DNA of 64,000 bases, from the NCBI RefSeq assembly GCF_029869545.1, contig NZ_JARWQD010000125.1, positions 30,649 to 94,648 on the forward strand. The letters are read 5' to 3'. Below, piece by piece: positions 24,713 through 34,013 of the stretch. Numbering within the stretch: position 1 is the first letter of the stretch; the number at the start of each line of letters is the position of its first letter. Position numbers and translations under genes: made by a program. The notes under the pieces were generated by a model. That model saw nothing but the letters and a program-made list of their open reading frames with translations. It had not been told where the DNA came from and ran no database searches. The DNA comes from Nocardia wallacei. Its GTDB lineage: Bacteria; Actinomycetota; Actinomycetes; Mycobacteriales; Mycobacteriaceae.

Positions 24713-25575
24713 TGACGGCCTCGCCCTACGCTCCGCCGGGCTTGCGACGGGTAGGCCGGTTGCGCCGCCGGATCCATCCCTGGGCGCCGGTCGAATCGGT
24801 CGGGTTCGTGCTGGGGTTCGTGTGGCAGGCAGTCTCGGCGGTGCCGTACACGCTCGTGCATTATCGGCGCCAGACGGTCATGGTGATCACGGATATGACC
24901 TGGGGCCGTGGCTCGGTGATCGTCGGCGGCGGGGTGGTGCCGCTGATGCTGCTGATGGGGGCGGCGATGGGCGCCTCGATCGGTATCGAGGCGTACAGCG
25001 CGCTGAACCTGCTGGCACTGGGACAGCTCAGCGGTCTGATCTCGGCGTTCGGCGTGACGCGGGAACTGGCGCCGATCGCGGCGGGGGTGGGGTTCGCGGC
25101 GCAGGCCGGGTGCCGGATGACCGCGGAGATCGGATCGATGCGGATCTCGGAGGAGATCGACGCGATCGAGTCCCTCGCGGTCCGATCGGTGCCGTTCGTG
25201 GTGACCACCCGGGTCATCGCCGGAATCGTCGCGGTGGCACCGGCTTTCGTGGTGGCGCTGATCCTGGCCTACTTCTCGTGCCAGTTGATCGTGACGACGG
25301 TGCACGACACACCATCGGGCACCTACGATCACTATTTCGATCAGTTCGTGCTGGGCTGGGACGTGGTCGCCGCCACCGTCAAGGTGATCGTGTTCGCGAT
25401 CGCGGTCGTGCTGATCCATTGCTATCAGGGCTATTTCGCCACCGGCGGCCCCGAAGGGGTGGGCACGGCCTCGGGGCGGGCGGTGCGGGCGAGCCTGGTC
25501 TCGATCATCGCGTTGGACATGGTCGCCACGATCGTGTTGTGGGGGTTCCAGTCTCCGATCACGTTCACGGGGTGA
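24709..25575 (+). CDS. yrbEB: YrbE-type (MlaE family) ABC permease B, mce operon 1
   Basis: This 288-aa partner of YrbEA has SVIVGGGVVPLMLLMGAAMGASIGIE, TRELAPIAAGVGFAAQAGCRMTAEIGSMRISEEIDAIESL, and GGPEGVGTASGRAVRAS, the family hallmarks. Its ATG overlaps the YrbEA stop (ATGA); a second ATG follows directly, so the exact first residue is open by one codon. A basic N-terminal extension of about 30 residues precedes the first membrane segment. Confidence 0.92.
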   Translation: MMTASPYAPPGLRRVGRLRRRIHPWAPVESVGFVLGFVWQAVSAVPYTLVHYRRQTVMVITDMTWGRGSVIVGGGVVPLMLLMGAAMGASIGIEAYSALNLLALGQLSGLISAFGVTRELAPIAAGVGFAAQAGCRMTAEIGSMRISEEIDAIESLAVRSVPFVVTTRVIAGIVAVAPAFVVALILAYFSCQLIVTTVHDTPSGTYDHYFDQFVLGWDVVAATVKVIVFAIAVVLIHCYQGYFATGGPEGVGTASGRAVRASLVSIIALDMVATIVLWGFQSPITFTG

Positions 25576-25579
25576 CGCC

Positions 25580-26638
25580 GTGCCTGCCTATATTCTTCCC
25601 GGTACCGAGGTCGGGCCGCGCCGTGCCCGCATCATCGGCGTCGTCGCGATAGTGTGTGCGGTCGTTGCCGCCCTGGTGTGGCGAGGGTTCCCGGACTCCG
25701 AACCGGCCGGGCAGATCGAGATCTCGTTGATCACCGCGCAGGTCGGCGAGGGCGTCGCACCGGGGACGGATGTGCGGCTCGACGGGGTGCGCGTCGGCTC
25801 GGTGTCCTCGATCGACGGTCTCGGACCCGGAAGGCAGCGAATCGGCTTGAGCCTGCGGGATTCTCAGGTGGTCGGCCTCACCGAGGGGCTGAGCGTGGAT
25901 TACGCGACGGGCAACCTGTTCGGAATCAGCGCGGTCGACCTCCATCCGGGCGGTGGTGGTGCGAAGCTGACGGGCGGATCCGTCATCGATCTGACCGGCC
26001 GCAACGCTGACCGGCTCAAAGACGCGACGCTGTCGACGCTGTTGGAGTCGACCGGTGGGCTCACCGCGGACGTGCTGACCCCGAAATTGGCCGCGCTGCT
26101 GGCGACGGCGGCGCGCGACGTGCGGGCGCTGAGCCCGATACTGCAGGCCATCGGCACCACGGTGCGATCGTTCACCGACACCCGGCTGCTGCCCACCGCA
26201 CTGCTGCTGGACCGATTCGGATCGACGCTGGAGGGGGTTCCCGCGGCGCTGACGGGCGGGCTCACGGTGGTGCACTCGGTCTATACGAACCAATACCTGT
26301 CGACCCCCGAGCACATGACTCGATACGGCCGGTTGTTCGCCGAAATCCAGAATCAGCTGCTGCCCACGGCCACGCGGACCGCCTACACCGGCCAGCACTA
26401 TTTCTCCGGGCTGATGCCCATGACGACCGCGATCCTCGACCGGCTGTCGGCGTCGGTCGGCACGCCGCAGCGTTCGGCCGACCAGCTGGGCGACCTGCTG
26501 GAACGCCTGGGCGCGGCATTCCACGACACTCCGAACGGGCCGATGCTCAACGCCAGCGTCGACCTCGAGGTGGTGCCCGCGCTCGCGGCGCCGCTGTCGA
26601 CGATGCTCGGACTGCATCCCGCGCCGGGAGGTCGCTGA
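25580..26638 (+). CDS. mceA: MCE family protein MceA, mce operon 1
   Basis: This 352-aa protein has one N-terminal membrane anchor, then an MlaD/MCE domain (VGEGVAPGTDVRLDGVRVGSVSSI, residues about 55-80) with SVDYATGNLFGIS typical of MceA, and a long helical C-terminus. Six different Mce subunits assemble into a ring and tunnel that carries hydrophobic substrate across the periplasm. The GTG start is at 25580. The stop overlaps the mceB ATG by one base (TGATG). Confidence 0.9.
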   Translation: MPAYILPGTEVGPRRARIIGVVAIVCAVVAALVWRGFPDSEPAGQIEISLITAQVGEGVAPGTDVRLDGVRVGSVSSIDGLGPGRQRIGLSLRDSQVVGLTEGLSVDYATGNLFGISAVDLHPGGGGAKLTGGSVIDLTGRNADRLKDATLSTLLESTGGLTADVLTPKLAALLATAARDVRALSPILQAIGTTVRSFTDTRLLPTALLLDRFGSTLEGVPAALTGGLTVVHSVYTNQYLSTPEHMTRYGRLFAEIQNQLLPTATRTAYTGQHYFSGLMPMTTAILDRLSASVGTPQRSADQLGDLLERLGAAFHDTPNGPMLNASVDLEVVPALAAPLSTMLGLHPAPGGR

Positions 26639-27642
26639 TGTCGACACGGTCGCTGCTGTTTCGAGTCTCGATCTTCGTCGCGGTCATGGCTGTCGCGTTG
26701 ATCGGCGTCTTCCGCGTTCTCGAACGGCCCGTGGCGGGCGAGACCGTGACCTACACGGCCCGATTCACCGATGCCAACGGTCTGCGCCTGGGCGACGACG
26801 TGCGGATGTACGGGGTGCAGGTCGGCAAGGTCGGTGCGGTCGAACTGGAGGGAAACCTTGCGCGGGTGCGCTTTACGGTGACCCGGGACCATGAGGTGTT
26901 CACCGACAGCAAGGTGGCGATCCGGTATCAGAATCTGACGGGGTTCCGATATCTGGAGATCCAGCAGCCCGATCGTCCGAGCCCACCGCGTCGGCCGGAG
27001 GCGGTGTTCGAGCCGTCGGAAACGGTGCCGTCCTTCGACATCACGACCTTGTTCAAGGGACTGCAACCCGTGCTGGCGGAGTTGTCGCCCGATGATCTGA
27101 ACCAGTTCGCGACCAGCCTGCTGGCGTTGATCCAAGGGGACGGAACGGGTTTGGGTCCGGCGCTGGGCGCGATCGAGAAGCTGAGCCGCTACGCCGCGGA
27201 TCGGCAGGCGATATTGTCGGCGCTGGTGGCCAACCTGGCCGAGGTCTCGGTGCACCTGGGCGGTAAGGCGGGCAACTCGATCCAGCTGCTGAGCAATCTG
27301 ACGAATCTGTTCACCGCGATCACCGAGAAGCTGCCGGGGCTGGCCGATTTCGGGCTTGCGATACCGCCGGTGCTGCAGCCGCTACGAAACCTGCTGACCG
27401 TGCTGGGAATCACCGGCGAGCGCAACAGAGATCTGGATGCTCTGCTGCGCCGGGCATTTCCGGCACCGCGGGAGGCCGCGGCCGTATTCGGGCGACTGCC
27501 CGGACTGATTCAGACGATCGCGGCGACCTTGCCACCGACCGGTCCCGACGCGGCGATGACCTGTGCGCAGGGCGTGGCGGTGGCGCCGGCGCCGCTGCAG
27601 ATCCTCATTGCCGGACAAAGGATCACGCTATGCCATCGATAG
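26638..27642 (+). CDS. mceB: MCE family protein MceB, mce operon 1
   Basis: This 334-aa protein has an N-terminal anchor, an MCE domain with DANGLRLGDDVRMYGVQVGKVG (about residues 43-64), VAIRYQNLTGFRYLEIQ, and PSFDITTLFKGLQPVL, characteristic of MceB. The C-terminus carries a conserved Cys pair (MTCAQ and TLCHR). It overlaps mceC by 13 bp, the same overlap as in mce operon 2. Confidence 0.9.
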   Translation: MSTRSLLFRVSIFVAVMAVALIGVFRVLERPVAGETVTYTARFTDANGLRLGDDVRMYGVQVGKVGAVELEGNLARVRFTVTRDHEVFTDSKVAIRYQNLTGFRYLEIQQPDRPSPPRRPEAVFEPSETVPSFDITTLFKGLQPVLAELSPDDLNQFATSLLALIQGDGTGLGPALGAIEKLSRYAADRQAILSALVANLAEVSVHLGGKAGNSIQLLSNLTNLFTAITEKLPGLADFGLAIPPVLQPLRNLLTVLGITGERNRDLDALLRRAFPAPREAAAVFGRLPGLIQTIAATLPPTGPDAAMTCAQGVAVAPAPLQILIAGQRITLCHR

Positions 27643-28670
27643 CCCGCCCCCGGTGGATGCGGCGCCTCGCCCTCCGCTCGCTGCTCGCCACGAAGTCCGA
27701 ATATGATGCCGAATTGCGCTGGGGCGCAGCCGGAATCTGCGGTGTGCTGATCTTGGTCGCCGCGATAGGTGCGGTGTACGTCACCGGCACGACCCCGGAG
27801 CGGACCTATGCCGCGGATATGGCGCAAGCCGGCGGCATCCGCCCCGGCGACGACGTACGCGTGGCCGGGATACCGGTGGGAAAGGTGAAATCTCTGGCAT
27901 TGCTGCCGGATCGGGTCCGAATGCGGTTCACCGTCGAGGACAAGGTGTTCGTGGGCGATCAGACCACCCTCGATCTCCGCATGCTGACCGTCGTCGGCGG
28001 CTACTACCTGGCTGTCCAACCCGCGGGAACGAAATCCCTGGGTTCGACGGTGATTCCGCAGCAGCGAGTCGGGCTGCCCTACAACCTGACTCAGGTGTTC
28101 CAGGACGCCGTGGAACCCGTGCGGCGGCTCGACGGCACCGTGCTCCGGGAGAACCTCGCGGCACTGGCGACATCGATCGACAGGAGCCCGGATTCGGTCC
28201 GCGCCGCGGTGCAGGCGGCCGACAGCCTGGTCGAGATCATGAACAAGCAGAACGCCGACATCTCGCAGACACTCGCGATGGCCGATGAGTATCTGACCGC
28301 GCTGAACGCCCATTCCGATGTGCTCGCGCAGTTGGTGAGAACGTTGTTCGGACTGGAGAACATCGTCGAGAACAACAAGATCCAGGTCCATCACGCCCTC
28401 GACGACCTGGCCACGATCCTGGCCGACCTGGGCCCGCTGGGCCGGATCTGGGACGAGACGCTGAAACAGCGGGCACAACCCCTCGCCGACGCGATTCCGC
28501 AACTGCAGCAACTCGGCGACCGGCTGGGCGAACTGCTGGACTCACTGCACACCCTGGAACAACGATTGCTGCCCCTGCTGCCGCCGGGTGACGGCGTGCG
28601 GATCGACCAGTCGGCCGCAACGATCCGAGCCACCAGTTTCTGTGTGCCCGTACCGGGAAGCGAGTGCTGA
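27630..28670 (+). CDS. mceC: MCE family protein MceC, mce operon 1
   Basis: This 346-aa protein has a basic N-terminus, one anchor near residues 34-52, an MCE domain with AGGIRPGDDVRVAGIPVGKVKSL, then helices with NLTQVFQDAVEPVRRLDGTVLRENLAALA and NKQNADISQTLAMADEYL, typical of MceC. A short C-terminal tail ends FCVPVPGSEC. ATG 27630 lies inside the end of mceB. Confidence 0.9.
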   Translation: MPSIARPRWMRRLALRSLLATKSEYDAELRWGAAGICGVLILVAAIGAVYVTGTTPERTYAADMAQAGGIRPGDDVRVAGIPVGKVKSLALLPDRVRMRFTVEDKVFVGDQTTLDLRMLTVVGGYYLAVQPAGTKSLGSTVIPQQRVGLPYNLTQVFQDAVEPVRRLDGTVLRENLAALATSIDRSPDSVRAAVQAADSLVEIMNKQNADISQTLAMADEYLTALNAHSDVLAQLVRTLFGLENIVENNKIQVHHALDDLATILADLGPLGRIWDETLKQRAQPLADAIPQLQQLGDRLGELLDSLHTLEQRLLPLLPPGDGVRIDQSAATIRATSFCVPVPGSEC

Positions 28671-29773
28671 TGCTGAAACGAATCCTGGGGTCGCGCGGGC
28701 TCATGTCCTTCGTTGTGGTAGCCGTCCTGGTCGCGGCGGCCGCGATCGCGGTGCAGCTCAACAGATCCGGGCCTGCGATGCGCTCGTACTGCGCGCTGAT
28801 GCCCGACGCGATCGGGCTGTACCAGGGCAGTGCGGTCACCATCATGGGCGTCCCGATCGGCCGGGTCACCGAGATCGCGCCCGACGCCGGAACCGCCCGA
28901 GTGCGTTTCACCGTCCCGGCCGACCGAAAACTGTCTCCCGATGTCGGCGCGGTCACCGTCAGCGACACGCTCATCGCCGATCGCAAACTCGCACTCGTCG
29001 GCGCCGAACCCCAGGGCCCGGGCTGGGATTCGGACCGCTGCATCACCAGAACCCTGACGCCCAAGAGCCTGTCCCAGACCTTCGACGCGCTCGGTCGACT
29101 CGGGCGCCAGCTCAGCGATTCGGGACAGGGGGATCAGGCCGACGCGATCGGCGCCGGTCTCGCCGCCCTGGACCGAGCCACCGCGGGTTCCGGCGACCAG
29201 ATCAACACCCTGGTCCTGCAACTGAGCAACGCACTCTCCGCTCCGGACGCGGCCGTCGGCCATATCGGCAGGCTGCTGGACGCGCTCACCGAGCTCACCC
29301 ATCGCGCCCGTGGCGGCTGGCCCACCCTGCAGATCGTCGTGACCGACCTGACCCGGACCTTCGCCGACATCAACACCCTCGAATTTCCCCAGATCGTCCG
29401 CGTCGTGGCGAATGTGGTCGACGTGCTGCCCCAGCTCAACGACGTGGTGATGATGGTCGGATCACCGGCGCTGCGTGCGATCGATTCGATTCCGAATCTG
29501 CCGCAACTGATTTCGGCCGGGGTGGGATCGCTCTCGGAGGTCATCCGGATGGCCCCGGCGATCGCCGCCGGGTTCGCCGAGTCCATCGATACCGCCACCG
29601 GGCGTCCGACCATCGGTTACGCACCACCGAAACTGGCGCTCCCGCAACCGGCCACGGGCGCGGTCTGCGCGTCTGTGCAGGCGATCACGGGGCAGGGCTG
29701 CCGGACTGCCGACGACGGGTCGGTCACGGTACCGAGCCTGCCGGCGCTCGTCGCGGCGGTGAGTGCGAAATGA
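28670..29773 (+). CDS. mceD: MCE family protein MceD, mce operon 1
   Basis: This 367-aa protein has an N-terminal anchor and the MceD-specific start YCALMPDAIGLYQGSAVTIMGVPIGRVTEI, then the helical region from LTPKSLSQTFDALGRL. ATG 28670 overlaps the mceC stop as TGATG, the same junction as in operon 2; GTG 28664 would add two residues. The C-terminus has two Cys near a proline-rich end. Confidence 0.88.
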   Translation: MLKRILGSRGLMSFVVVAVLVAAAAIAVQLNRSGPAMRSYCALMPDAIGLYQGSAVTIMGVPIGRVTEIAPDAGTARVRFTVPADRKLSPDVGAVTVSDTLIADRKLALVGAEPQGPGWDSDRCITRTLTPKSLSQTFDALGRLGRQLSDSGQGDQADAIGAGLAALDRATAGSGDQINTLVLQLSNALSAPDAAVGHIGRLLDALTELTHRARGGWPTLQIVVTDLTRTFADINTLEFPQIVRVVANVVDVLPQLNDVVMMVGSPALRAIDSIPNLPQLISAGVGSLSEVIRMAPAIAAGFAESIDTATGRPTIGYAPPKLALPQPATGAVCASVQAITGQGCRTADDGSVTVPSLPALVAAVSAK

Positions 29774-30867
29774 TGCGTCTCCCAGCGGTATTGCGCCGCA
29801 CCGGCACACACGCGGCGATAGCGGTGACCATGGCGGTGGGAGCCGCGGGATGCGGATTCCAACCGGCCGACGTCACCGTGCCGGGTACCGGCGTCGACGG
29901 ACCGACCTACCCCTTGCGGATCGAGTTCACCGATGTGCTGAATCTGCCGCAGGGGGCCAAAGTCATCGCCGACGGTGTGCCCGTCGGGCGCCTGACGCGT
30001 GTCACCGTGGTCGGTCCGGAGGCGGACATTCCGGACCGGCCGGGACACCGGGGCTTCGTGGTCGCCGAGGTCGAGATCCGCAAGTCGGTTCGCCTCCCGG
30101 TGGGTACCACCGCTGCGCTGCGGCAGGAAACACCGCTGGGCGACGTGCACATCGCCCTCGCCGAACCCGCCGCGCCCAATCCGGCGCAGCTGCAGGCGGA
30201 CGCCACGATCCCGCTGGCCGACACCGAACAGTCGCCGACGATCGAGGACATCCTGCAGAGGTTGTCCGTCTTCGTCGGCAGCGGTGCCGTCACCGACTTC
30301 CAGGACATCGTGCAACGGATGAATACGATCCTGCCGCAGAACCCGGATGACACTTCCCGCATCGCCGGGACCCTCGGTGCGGAACTGGCGGATCTGGCCG
30401 TGCACACCGACTCGATTCACAACCTCGTGGCGGGACTGCAAGCAACGGTCGAGGACGGATTGCTGAAGAACGCACCGGCATTCGACCAACTCCTCACGCC
30501 CGACGCGGTGCAGCACACGACCGACGTGATCAACACCACGATCGGGGTCGTTTACGTGCTCACCGCTCTCGGACCGTTCGCACCCAGCGTCACGTGGCTG
30601 GGGCCCGCGCTGCAGTCGAGCGAGCGCGCCGTGCGCGCCTTCGTCCCGATGCTGTTCGGCAGTCGCCCGCTCGACACCGGTTCACCCTCGAACCTGAAGG
30701 CACTCGTCGACCTCATCCATAACAAGATCATCCCCTTCGTGGAACACGGGCCGAAGGTGAATCTGGTGGGCGTCACCGTCGATTCATCACCCGGCGGCCC
30801 CCTGCCACCGCCACAGCGGACCGAACGAATAGTCGACACCCTGCGGATGATCGGGGCCGTGCGATGA
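29770..30867 (+). CDS. mceE: MCE family lipoprotein MceE (LprK-like), mce operon 1
   Basis: This 365-aa protein has an N-terminal signal sequence with lipobox AAGC; C28 is the probable acylated residue. An MCE domain follows (YPLRIEFTDVLNLPQGAKVIADGVPVGRLTRV), with LRQETPLGDVHIAL and the C-terminal NKIIPFVEHGPKVNL seen in MceE. It overlaps mceD and mceF by four bases each. Ends in an arginine-containing FRM-like helix (VDTLRMIGAVR). Confidence 0.9.
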   Translation: MMRLPAVLRRTGTHAAIAVTMAVGAAGCGFQPADVTVPGTGVDGPTYPLRIEFTDVLNLPQGAKVIADGVPVGRLTRVTVVGPEADIPDRPGHRGFVVAEVEIRKSVRLPVGTTAALRQETPLGDVHIALAEPAAPNPAQLQADATIPLADTEQSPTIEDILQRLSVFVGSGAVTDFQDIVQRMNTILPQNPDDTSRIAGTLGAELADLAVHTDSIHNLVAGLQATVEDGLLKNAPAFDQLLTPDAVQHTTDVINTTIGVVYVLTALGPFAPSVTWLGPALQSSERAVRAFVPMLFGSRPLDTGSPSNLKALVDLIHNKIIPFVEHGPKVNLVGVTVDSSPGGPLPPPQRTERIVDTLRMIGAVR

Positions 30868-31820
30868 ATGTGCGTGCCGCAGTGTCGCTTTCGGCCATCG
30901 CCGCAGTCCTGGTGCTGGGCATCGGGTACATGACGGTGGGGGTGCTCCATGTGGATCCGCGTCGCGGCTACCTCGATGCCGAACTGCACCTGGGCAACTC
31001 GGGCGGACTGGGGGTGAATGCGCCCGTGCTGCTCGACGGTATTCGGGTCGGTCGCACGGAGCAGGTTTCCAAGCAGGCCGAAGGTGTGCTGGTGCGGTTG
31101 CGGATCGACAAGCGCTATCTCGTTCCGCTGTCCAGCAGCGTGCGGGTCGAGCAGCTTTCGGCACTCGGCGAGCCGTACGTCGAGTTCGACGCGCCGAGCG
31201 GTGCCGGACCGTATCTCGCCGACGGCCAGCGCATTGCGACCCGGCAGGTACAGGTGCCGATGACCATTACGGCGCTGTCGACGCGATTCGTCGACGTGCT
31301 GAAGCAGTTGAATCCGCAGACCATCGCGAACCTCGTCGGCACCTTCGACCGGGCACTGTCGGGTACCGACGCGGCCATGCAAACCCTGGAACGGTCGACC
31401 ACGCTGCTGGCGGCCACGCTGCTCAGCCGCGCCGACGCCACCCGCCGACTCTTCGGCGACATCCAAGCCTTGGGCGGCAACATCGACTGGCTCGGCCCGT
31501 CGCTGAGTACCAGTGGGCCGCAATTCGGTGAATTCGGCAAGTCACTGAGCGACGTCGTGCAACAAGCGTCGACGCTCGTCGAAAGTCGGCCGGTAGCGGA
31601 CTATTTCACCGGTGACGGGCTCACACCGTTCCTGGACAGGCTGACGGATTTCATGAACAAGATCGGTCCCAGCGTCGCGCCGCTGGCGCCCGTGCTGCAA
31701 CCCGTGGTCGCCGATGCCATCGACCGTGCTCCCCGGTTCGACCTCAGCGCCCTGATCGACCAGTCCCTGCACGGAGTCGACCCGGACGGAACCCTGCACT
31801 TCCGCATCACAACCGAATAG
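30864..31820 (+). CDS. mceF: MCE family protein MceF, mce operon 1
   Basis: This 318-aa protein is the sixth Mce subunit. It has one N-terminal anchor with YMTVGVLHVDP, an MCE domain with NSGGLGVNAPVLLDGIRVGRTEQV, and SALGEPYVEFDAPS, a motif of MceF. A helical tail follows. The ATG overlaps the mceE stop (ATGA). It is followed after 41 bp by the Mce-associated gene. Confidence 0.9.
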   Translation: MNVRAAVSLSAIAAVLVLGIGYMTVGVLHVDPRRGYLDAELHLGNSGGLGVNAPVLLDGIRVGRTEQVSKQAEGVLVRLRIDKRYLVPLSSSVRVEQLSALGEPYVEFDAPSGAGPYLADGQRIATRQVQVPMTITALSTRFVDVLKQLNPQTIANLVGTFDRALSGTDAAMQTLERSTTLLAATLLSRADATRRLFGDIQALGGNIDWLGPSLSTSGPQFGEFGKSLSDVVQQASTLVESRPVADYFTGDGLTPFLDRLTDFMNKIGPSVAPLAPVLQPVVADAIDRAPRFDLSALIDQSLHGVDPDGTLHFRITTE

Positions 31821-31861
31821 CTCACTCGGCACGACCGTTTCGACCGCAGGAGGACAGGACC

Positions 31862-32482
31862 ATGGCCATGGCAACAGACGAGGTGGCGGCGACCCCTGGC
31901 GAAGAGGACGCCGCGACGCGCGCGGCGGACCCGCCCGAGCCCGACGAGCGGCGGCGGGCGATCACGGTCTCGATCGGGCGGTCGACGGCACTGGTCGCGG
32001 TCGCGCTGGTCCTGCTGCTCGCCGGTACGGTGACCTTCGGGTGCCTGTATTGGTCGGCGCAATCGACCCTCGACCGCCGCGACGCCATCGCCGCCGACAA
32101 TCGGCACGCCGAAGACATCGCCTCGGCCTACGCCCTCGGCGCCTCCACGGTCGACTACCACGACGTCAAAGGCTGGCTGACCCGGCTCAAGGCCGGGACG
32201 AGCCCCCAACTCGCCGCCAAATTCGACGCCACAGCTCCCCAGCTGGAGCAGATCCTGATGCCACTGCAGTGGACATCCAAGGCAACACCGCAGTCCGCGA
32301 CGGTCACCTCCGAATCCGGCGGCATCTACAAGGTCAATGCCTACCTCACGGTCAACTCGACGAGTGTCCAGACCCCGGACGGTGCGCAAACCACGGTCAC
32401 GTACTCGATCACCATCGACCGCAACACCAACTGGACCATCACCGATGTCGGAGGCCTCCAGAACGCCCTGCCGACAAATTAG
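31862..32482 (+). CDS. Mce-associated membrane protein, mce operon 1
   Basis: This 206-aa protein has an acidic N-terminal region, a single membrane segment near residues 42-62, and an extracytoplasmic domain with VDYHDVKGWLTRLKAGTSPQLAAKFDATAPQLEQILMPLQW, typical of Mas proteins coded after mceF. Such proteins are thought to stabilise or assist Mce transporters. Two in-frame ATGs (31862, 31868) exist. AGGAGGAC upstream supports the region. A homologue of similar length closes mce operon 2 at 45287-45886. Confidence 0.85.
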   Translation: MAMATDEVAATPGEEDAATRAADPPEPDERRRAITVSIGRSTALVAVALVLLLAGTVTFGCLYWSAQSTLDRRDAIAADNRHAEDIASAYALGASTVDYHDVKGWLTRLKAGTSPQLAAKFDATAPQLEQILMPLQWTSKATPQSATVTSESGGIYKVNAYLTVNSTSVQTPDGAQTTVTYSITIDRNTNWTITDVGGLQNALPTN

Positions 32483-32499
32483 CGGCGGCCCGAGGTGAC

Positions 32500-32845
32500 T
32501 CGTTCAGCCGTGTCAGTCTCTGCGGGTTTGCGACGGCGTAGATCCGGGTGATCTGCCCGTTCTCCACGACGAGGCTCAGTGCGGCAGGTTGGCCGTCGAC
32601 CTCGATCCGGGCCGCGGGCGCGCCGTTGAGCCACCAGACCGCCGCCATCGGCGATCAGGACCACCTCTGGCGCCATGATCTCCATCAGTTCCCGCAGCTG
32701 CCCGGTTCGCAGCGCGAGCAGCAATCGCTCCACGACGGCCTGTTGCTCCGCTCGGCTCACCCGTACCCGCGGTCGCCGAGCCGCCACATGCCCGCGTGCT
32801 CGGCGCGCGATCTGCCGAACCGTGGCCGCGGGCCTGCCGCGGGCC
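32500..32845 (-). pseudogene. SigJ-like ECF sigma factor remnant (C-terminal fragments, frameshifted)
   Basis: Two adjacent minus-strand frames resemble successive parts of a SigJ-type ECF sigma factor. One (about 32841-32638) has TVRQIARRARGHVAARRPRVRVSRAEQQAVVERLL and EIMAPEVVLIADGGG, the end of sigma region 4 and the start of the SnoaL-like domain. The other (about 32648-32505) continues with AVWWLNGAPAARIEV and NGQITRIYAVANPQRLTRL, its C-terminus. About 35 residues that normally lie between are missing, and regions 2 to 4.1 are absent. It is a deleted, non-functional relic converging on the mce operon. Confidence 0.6.
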
Positions 32846-33172
32846 TCGGCCCGCTCATGCCCGCCACACCCACCGGCGCGGCCCGCGACGTGTCGGCCAT
32901 GGGCGGCTCCTATCTCTCGACTGTGTCGTCCACAAGGCACCGGCCCACCTCGTTTTGTGACACCACAGCGACATCCGGCGGCCGATGGTGGCGCACGTCA
33001 CGTAGCCGCGGTGTCACGAAGGGCCGAGCCGCGGACGTCTCATGCGTGACCACAGCGGTCGATCTCGGATCGGGACAGGCGACCGCGGCCACGCTGGCGG
33101 CCCGGGGAGCGCGGGTGTGCTGCGCCTCCCCGAACCCGTAGACGTTGTCCGGCAACTCATCAGGAGAAACTC
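32846..33172. other. Non-coding decay region; possible SDR N-terminal relic
   Basis: No intact gene is visible here. Around 33049-33138 on the plus strand a frame reads GSGQATAATLAARGARVCCAS and then stops, resembling the glycine-rich start of a short-chain dehydrogenase with its downstream part lost. With the sigJ relic next to it, this looks like a degraded segment. The similarity is short and may be chance. Confidence 0.3.
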
Positions 33173-33565
33173 ATGAATCTCGCCCTCTGGATCGTCGCCG
33201 GGCTGCTTGCCGCCCTCTCGCTGTTCGGCGGCGCCACCAAAGTGTTTGTGCCCAAGGCGAAGCTGGACGAATTGGGCGCGAAGTCCGGCGGCGGATGGAC
33301 CGAGCACGCGAGCGCCGGTTTCGTCCGAAGCCTCGGCGGCCTCGAGATCCTGGCCGCGGCGGGCCTGACCCTGCCCGCGGCGCTCGACATCGCACCGGTG
33401 CTGGTGCCGGTGACCGCCGTCTGCTGGATCCTGTTGATGATCGGCGCGATGATCACCCACGCCCGCTACGCGCAATACAAGTACGTCGCGTTGAATCTGG
33501 TCTACCTGGCCGCGGCCGCCTTCGTGGCCTGGGGCCGCTTCGGCCCCGAGTCGTTCACGGGCTGA
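33173..33565 (+). CDS. DoxX-family membrane protein
   Basis: This 130-aa protein has four predicted membrane segments and the DoxX-like pattern: LFGGATKVFVPKAKL after TM1, ASAGFVRSLGGLEILAAAGLTLPA, then IGAMITHARYAQYKYVALNLVYLAAAAFVAWGRFGP. AGGAG precedes the ATG. The family includes components of redox-stress membrane complexes, but many small members are uncharacterised. It stands alone between the decayed region and the arsenic operon. Confidence 0.82.
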   Translation: MNLALWIVAGLLAALSLFGGATKVFVPKAKLDELGAKSGGGWTEHASAGFVRSLGGLEILAAAGLTLPAALDIAPVLVPVTAVCWILLMIGAMITHARYAQYKYVALNLVYLAAAAFVAWGRFGPESFTG

Positions 33566-33616
33566 TTCGCGGCTGCGCCTCGGATCGAACCCGGCCAGGT
33601 GTTCGCTTGCCATTCG

Positions 33617-33634
33617 TATTGATATCGGTCAATA
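33617..33634. promoter_or_regulatory. Probable ArsR operator TATTGA-N6-TCAATA
   Basis: A perfect 6-bp inverted repeat lies 7 bp before the arsR start, overlapping the expected ribosome-binding/promoter region of the arsenic operon. ArsR-type repressors bind such AT-rich palindromes in their own promoters. Confidence 0.6.
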
Positions 33635-33641
33635 TCGATGT

Positions 33642-34013
33642 ATGTCTAAGTCGGAGTTGTCGCTCGGTGCGCCCGCGGCGTGTGACGCGGTGCCGCGGGT
33701 TCGTCCGCCGTTGACCCGCGAGGACGCCGATGAGCTGGCCGGGGTGTTCAAGGCGTTGTCGGATCCGGTGCGGCTGCGGTTGCTGTCGGCGATCGCGTCG
33801 CGCGCCGGAGGGGAGGCGTGCGTGTGCGATCTGTCCGAGGGCATCGACGTCACCCAGCCGACGATCTCGCACCATCTGAAGGTGCTGCGGGAGGCCGGGC
33901 TGCTGACCAGTGAACGGCGGGCGTCGTGGGTGTACTACCGGGTGGTTCCCGAAGCGCTGCAACGCTTGTCGGATGTCTTGGCGATCGAGGCCGGGCTGGC
34001 GGTGCTCGCGTGA
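33642..34013 (+). CDS. arsR: ArsR-family arsenic/metalloid-responsive repressor
   Basis: This 123-aa winged-helix protein has the ArsR-type sensing segment E-A-C60-V-C62-D-L and the recognition helix TQPTISHHLKVLREAGLL, followed by the wing SERRASWVYYRV. C14 near the N-terminus could be a third ligand. It represses the operon until arsenite binds the cysteines. Its stop overlaps the acr3 GTG by four bases. Confidence 0.92.
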   Translation: MSKSELSLGAPAACDAVPRVRPPLTREDADELAGVFKALSDPVRLRLLSAIASRAGGEACVCDLSEGIDVTQPTISHHLKVLREAGLLTSERRASWVYYRVVPEALQRLSDVLAIEAGLAVLA

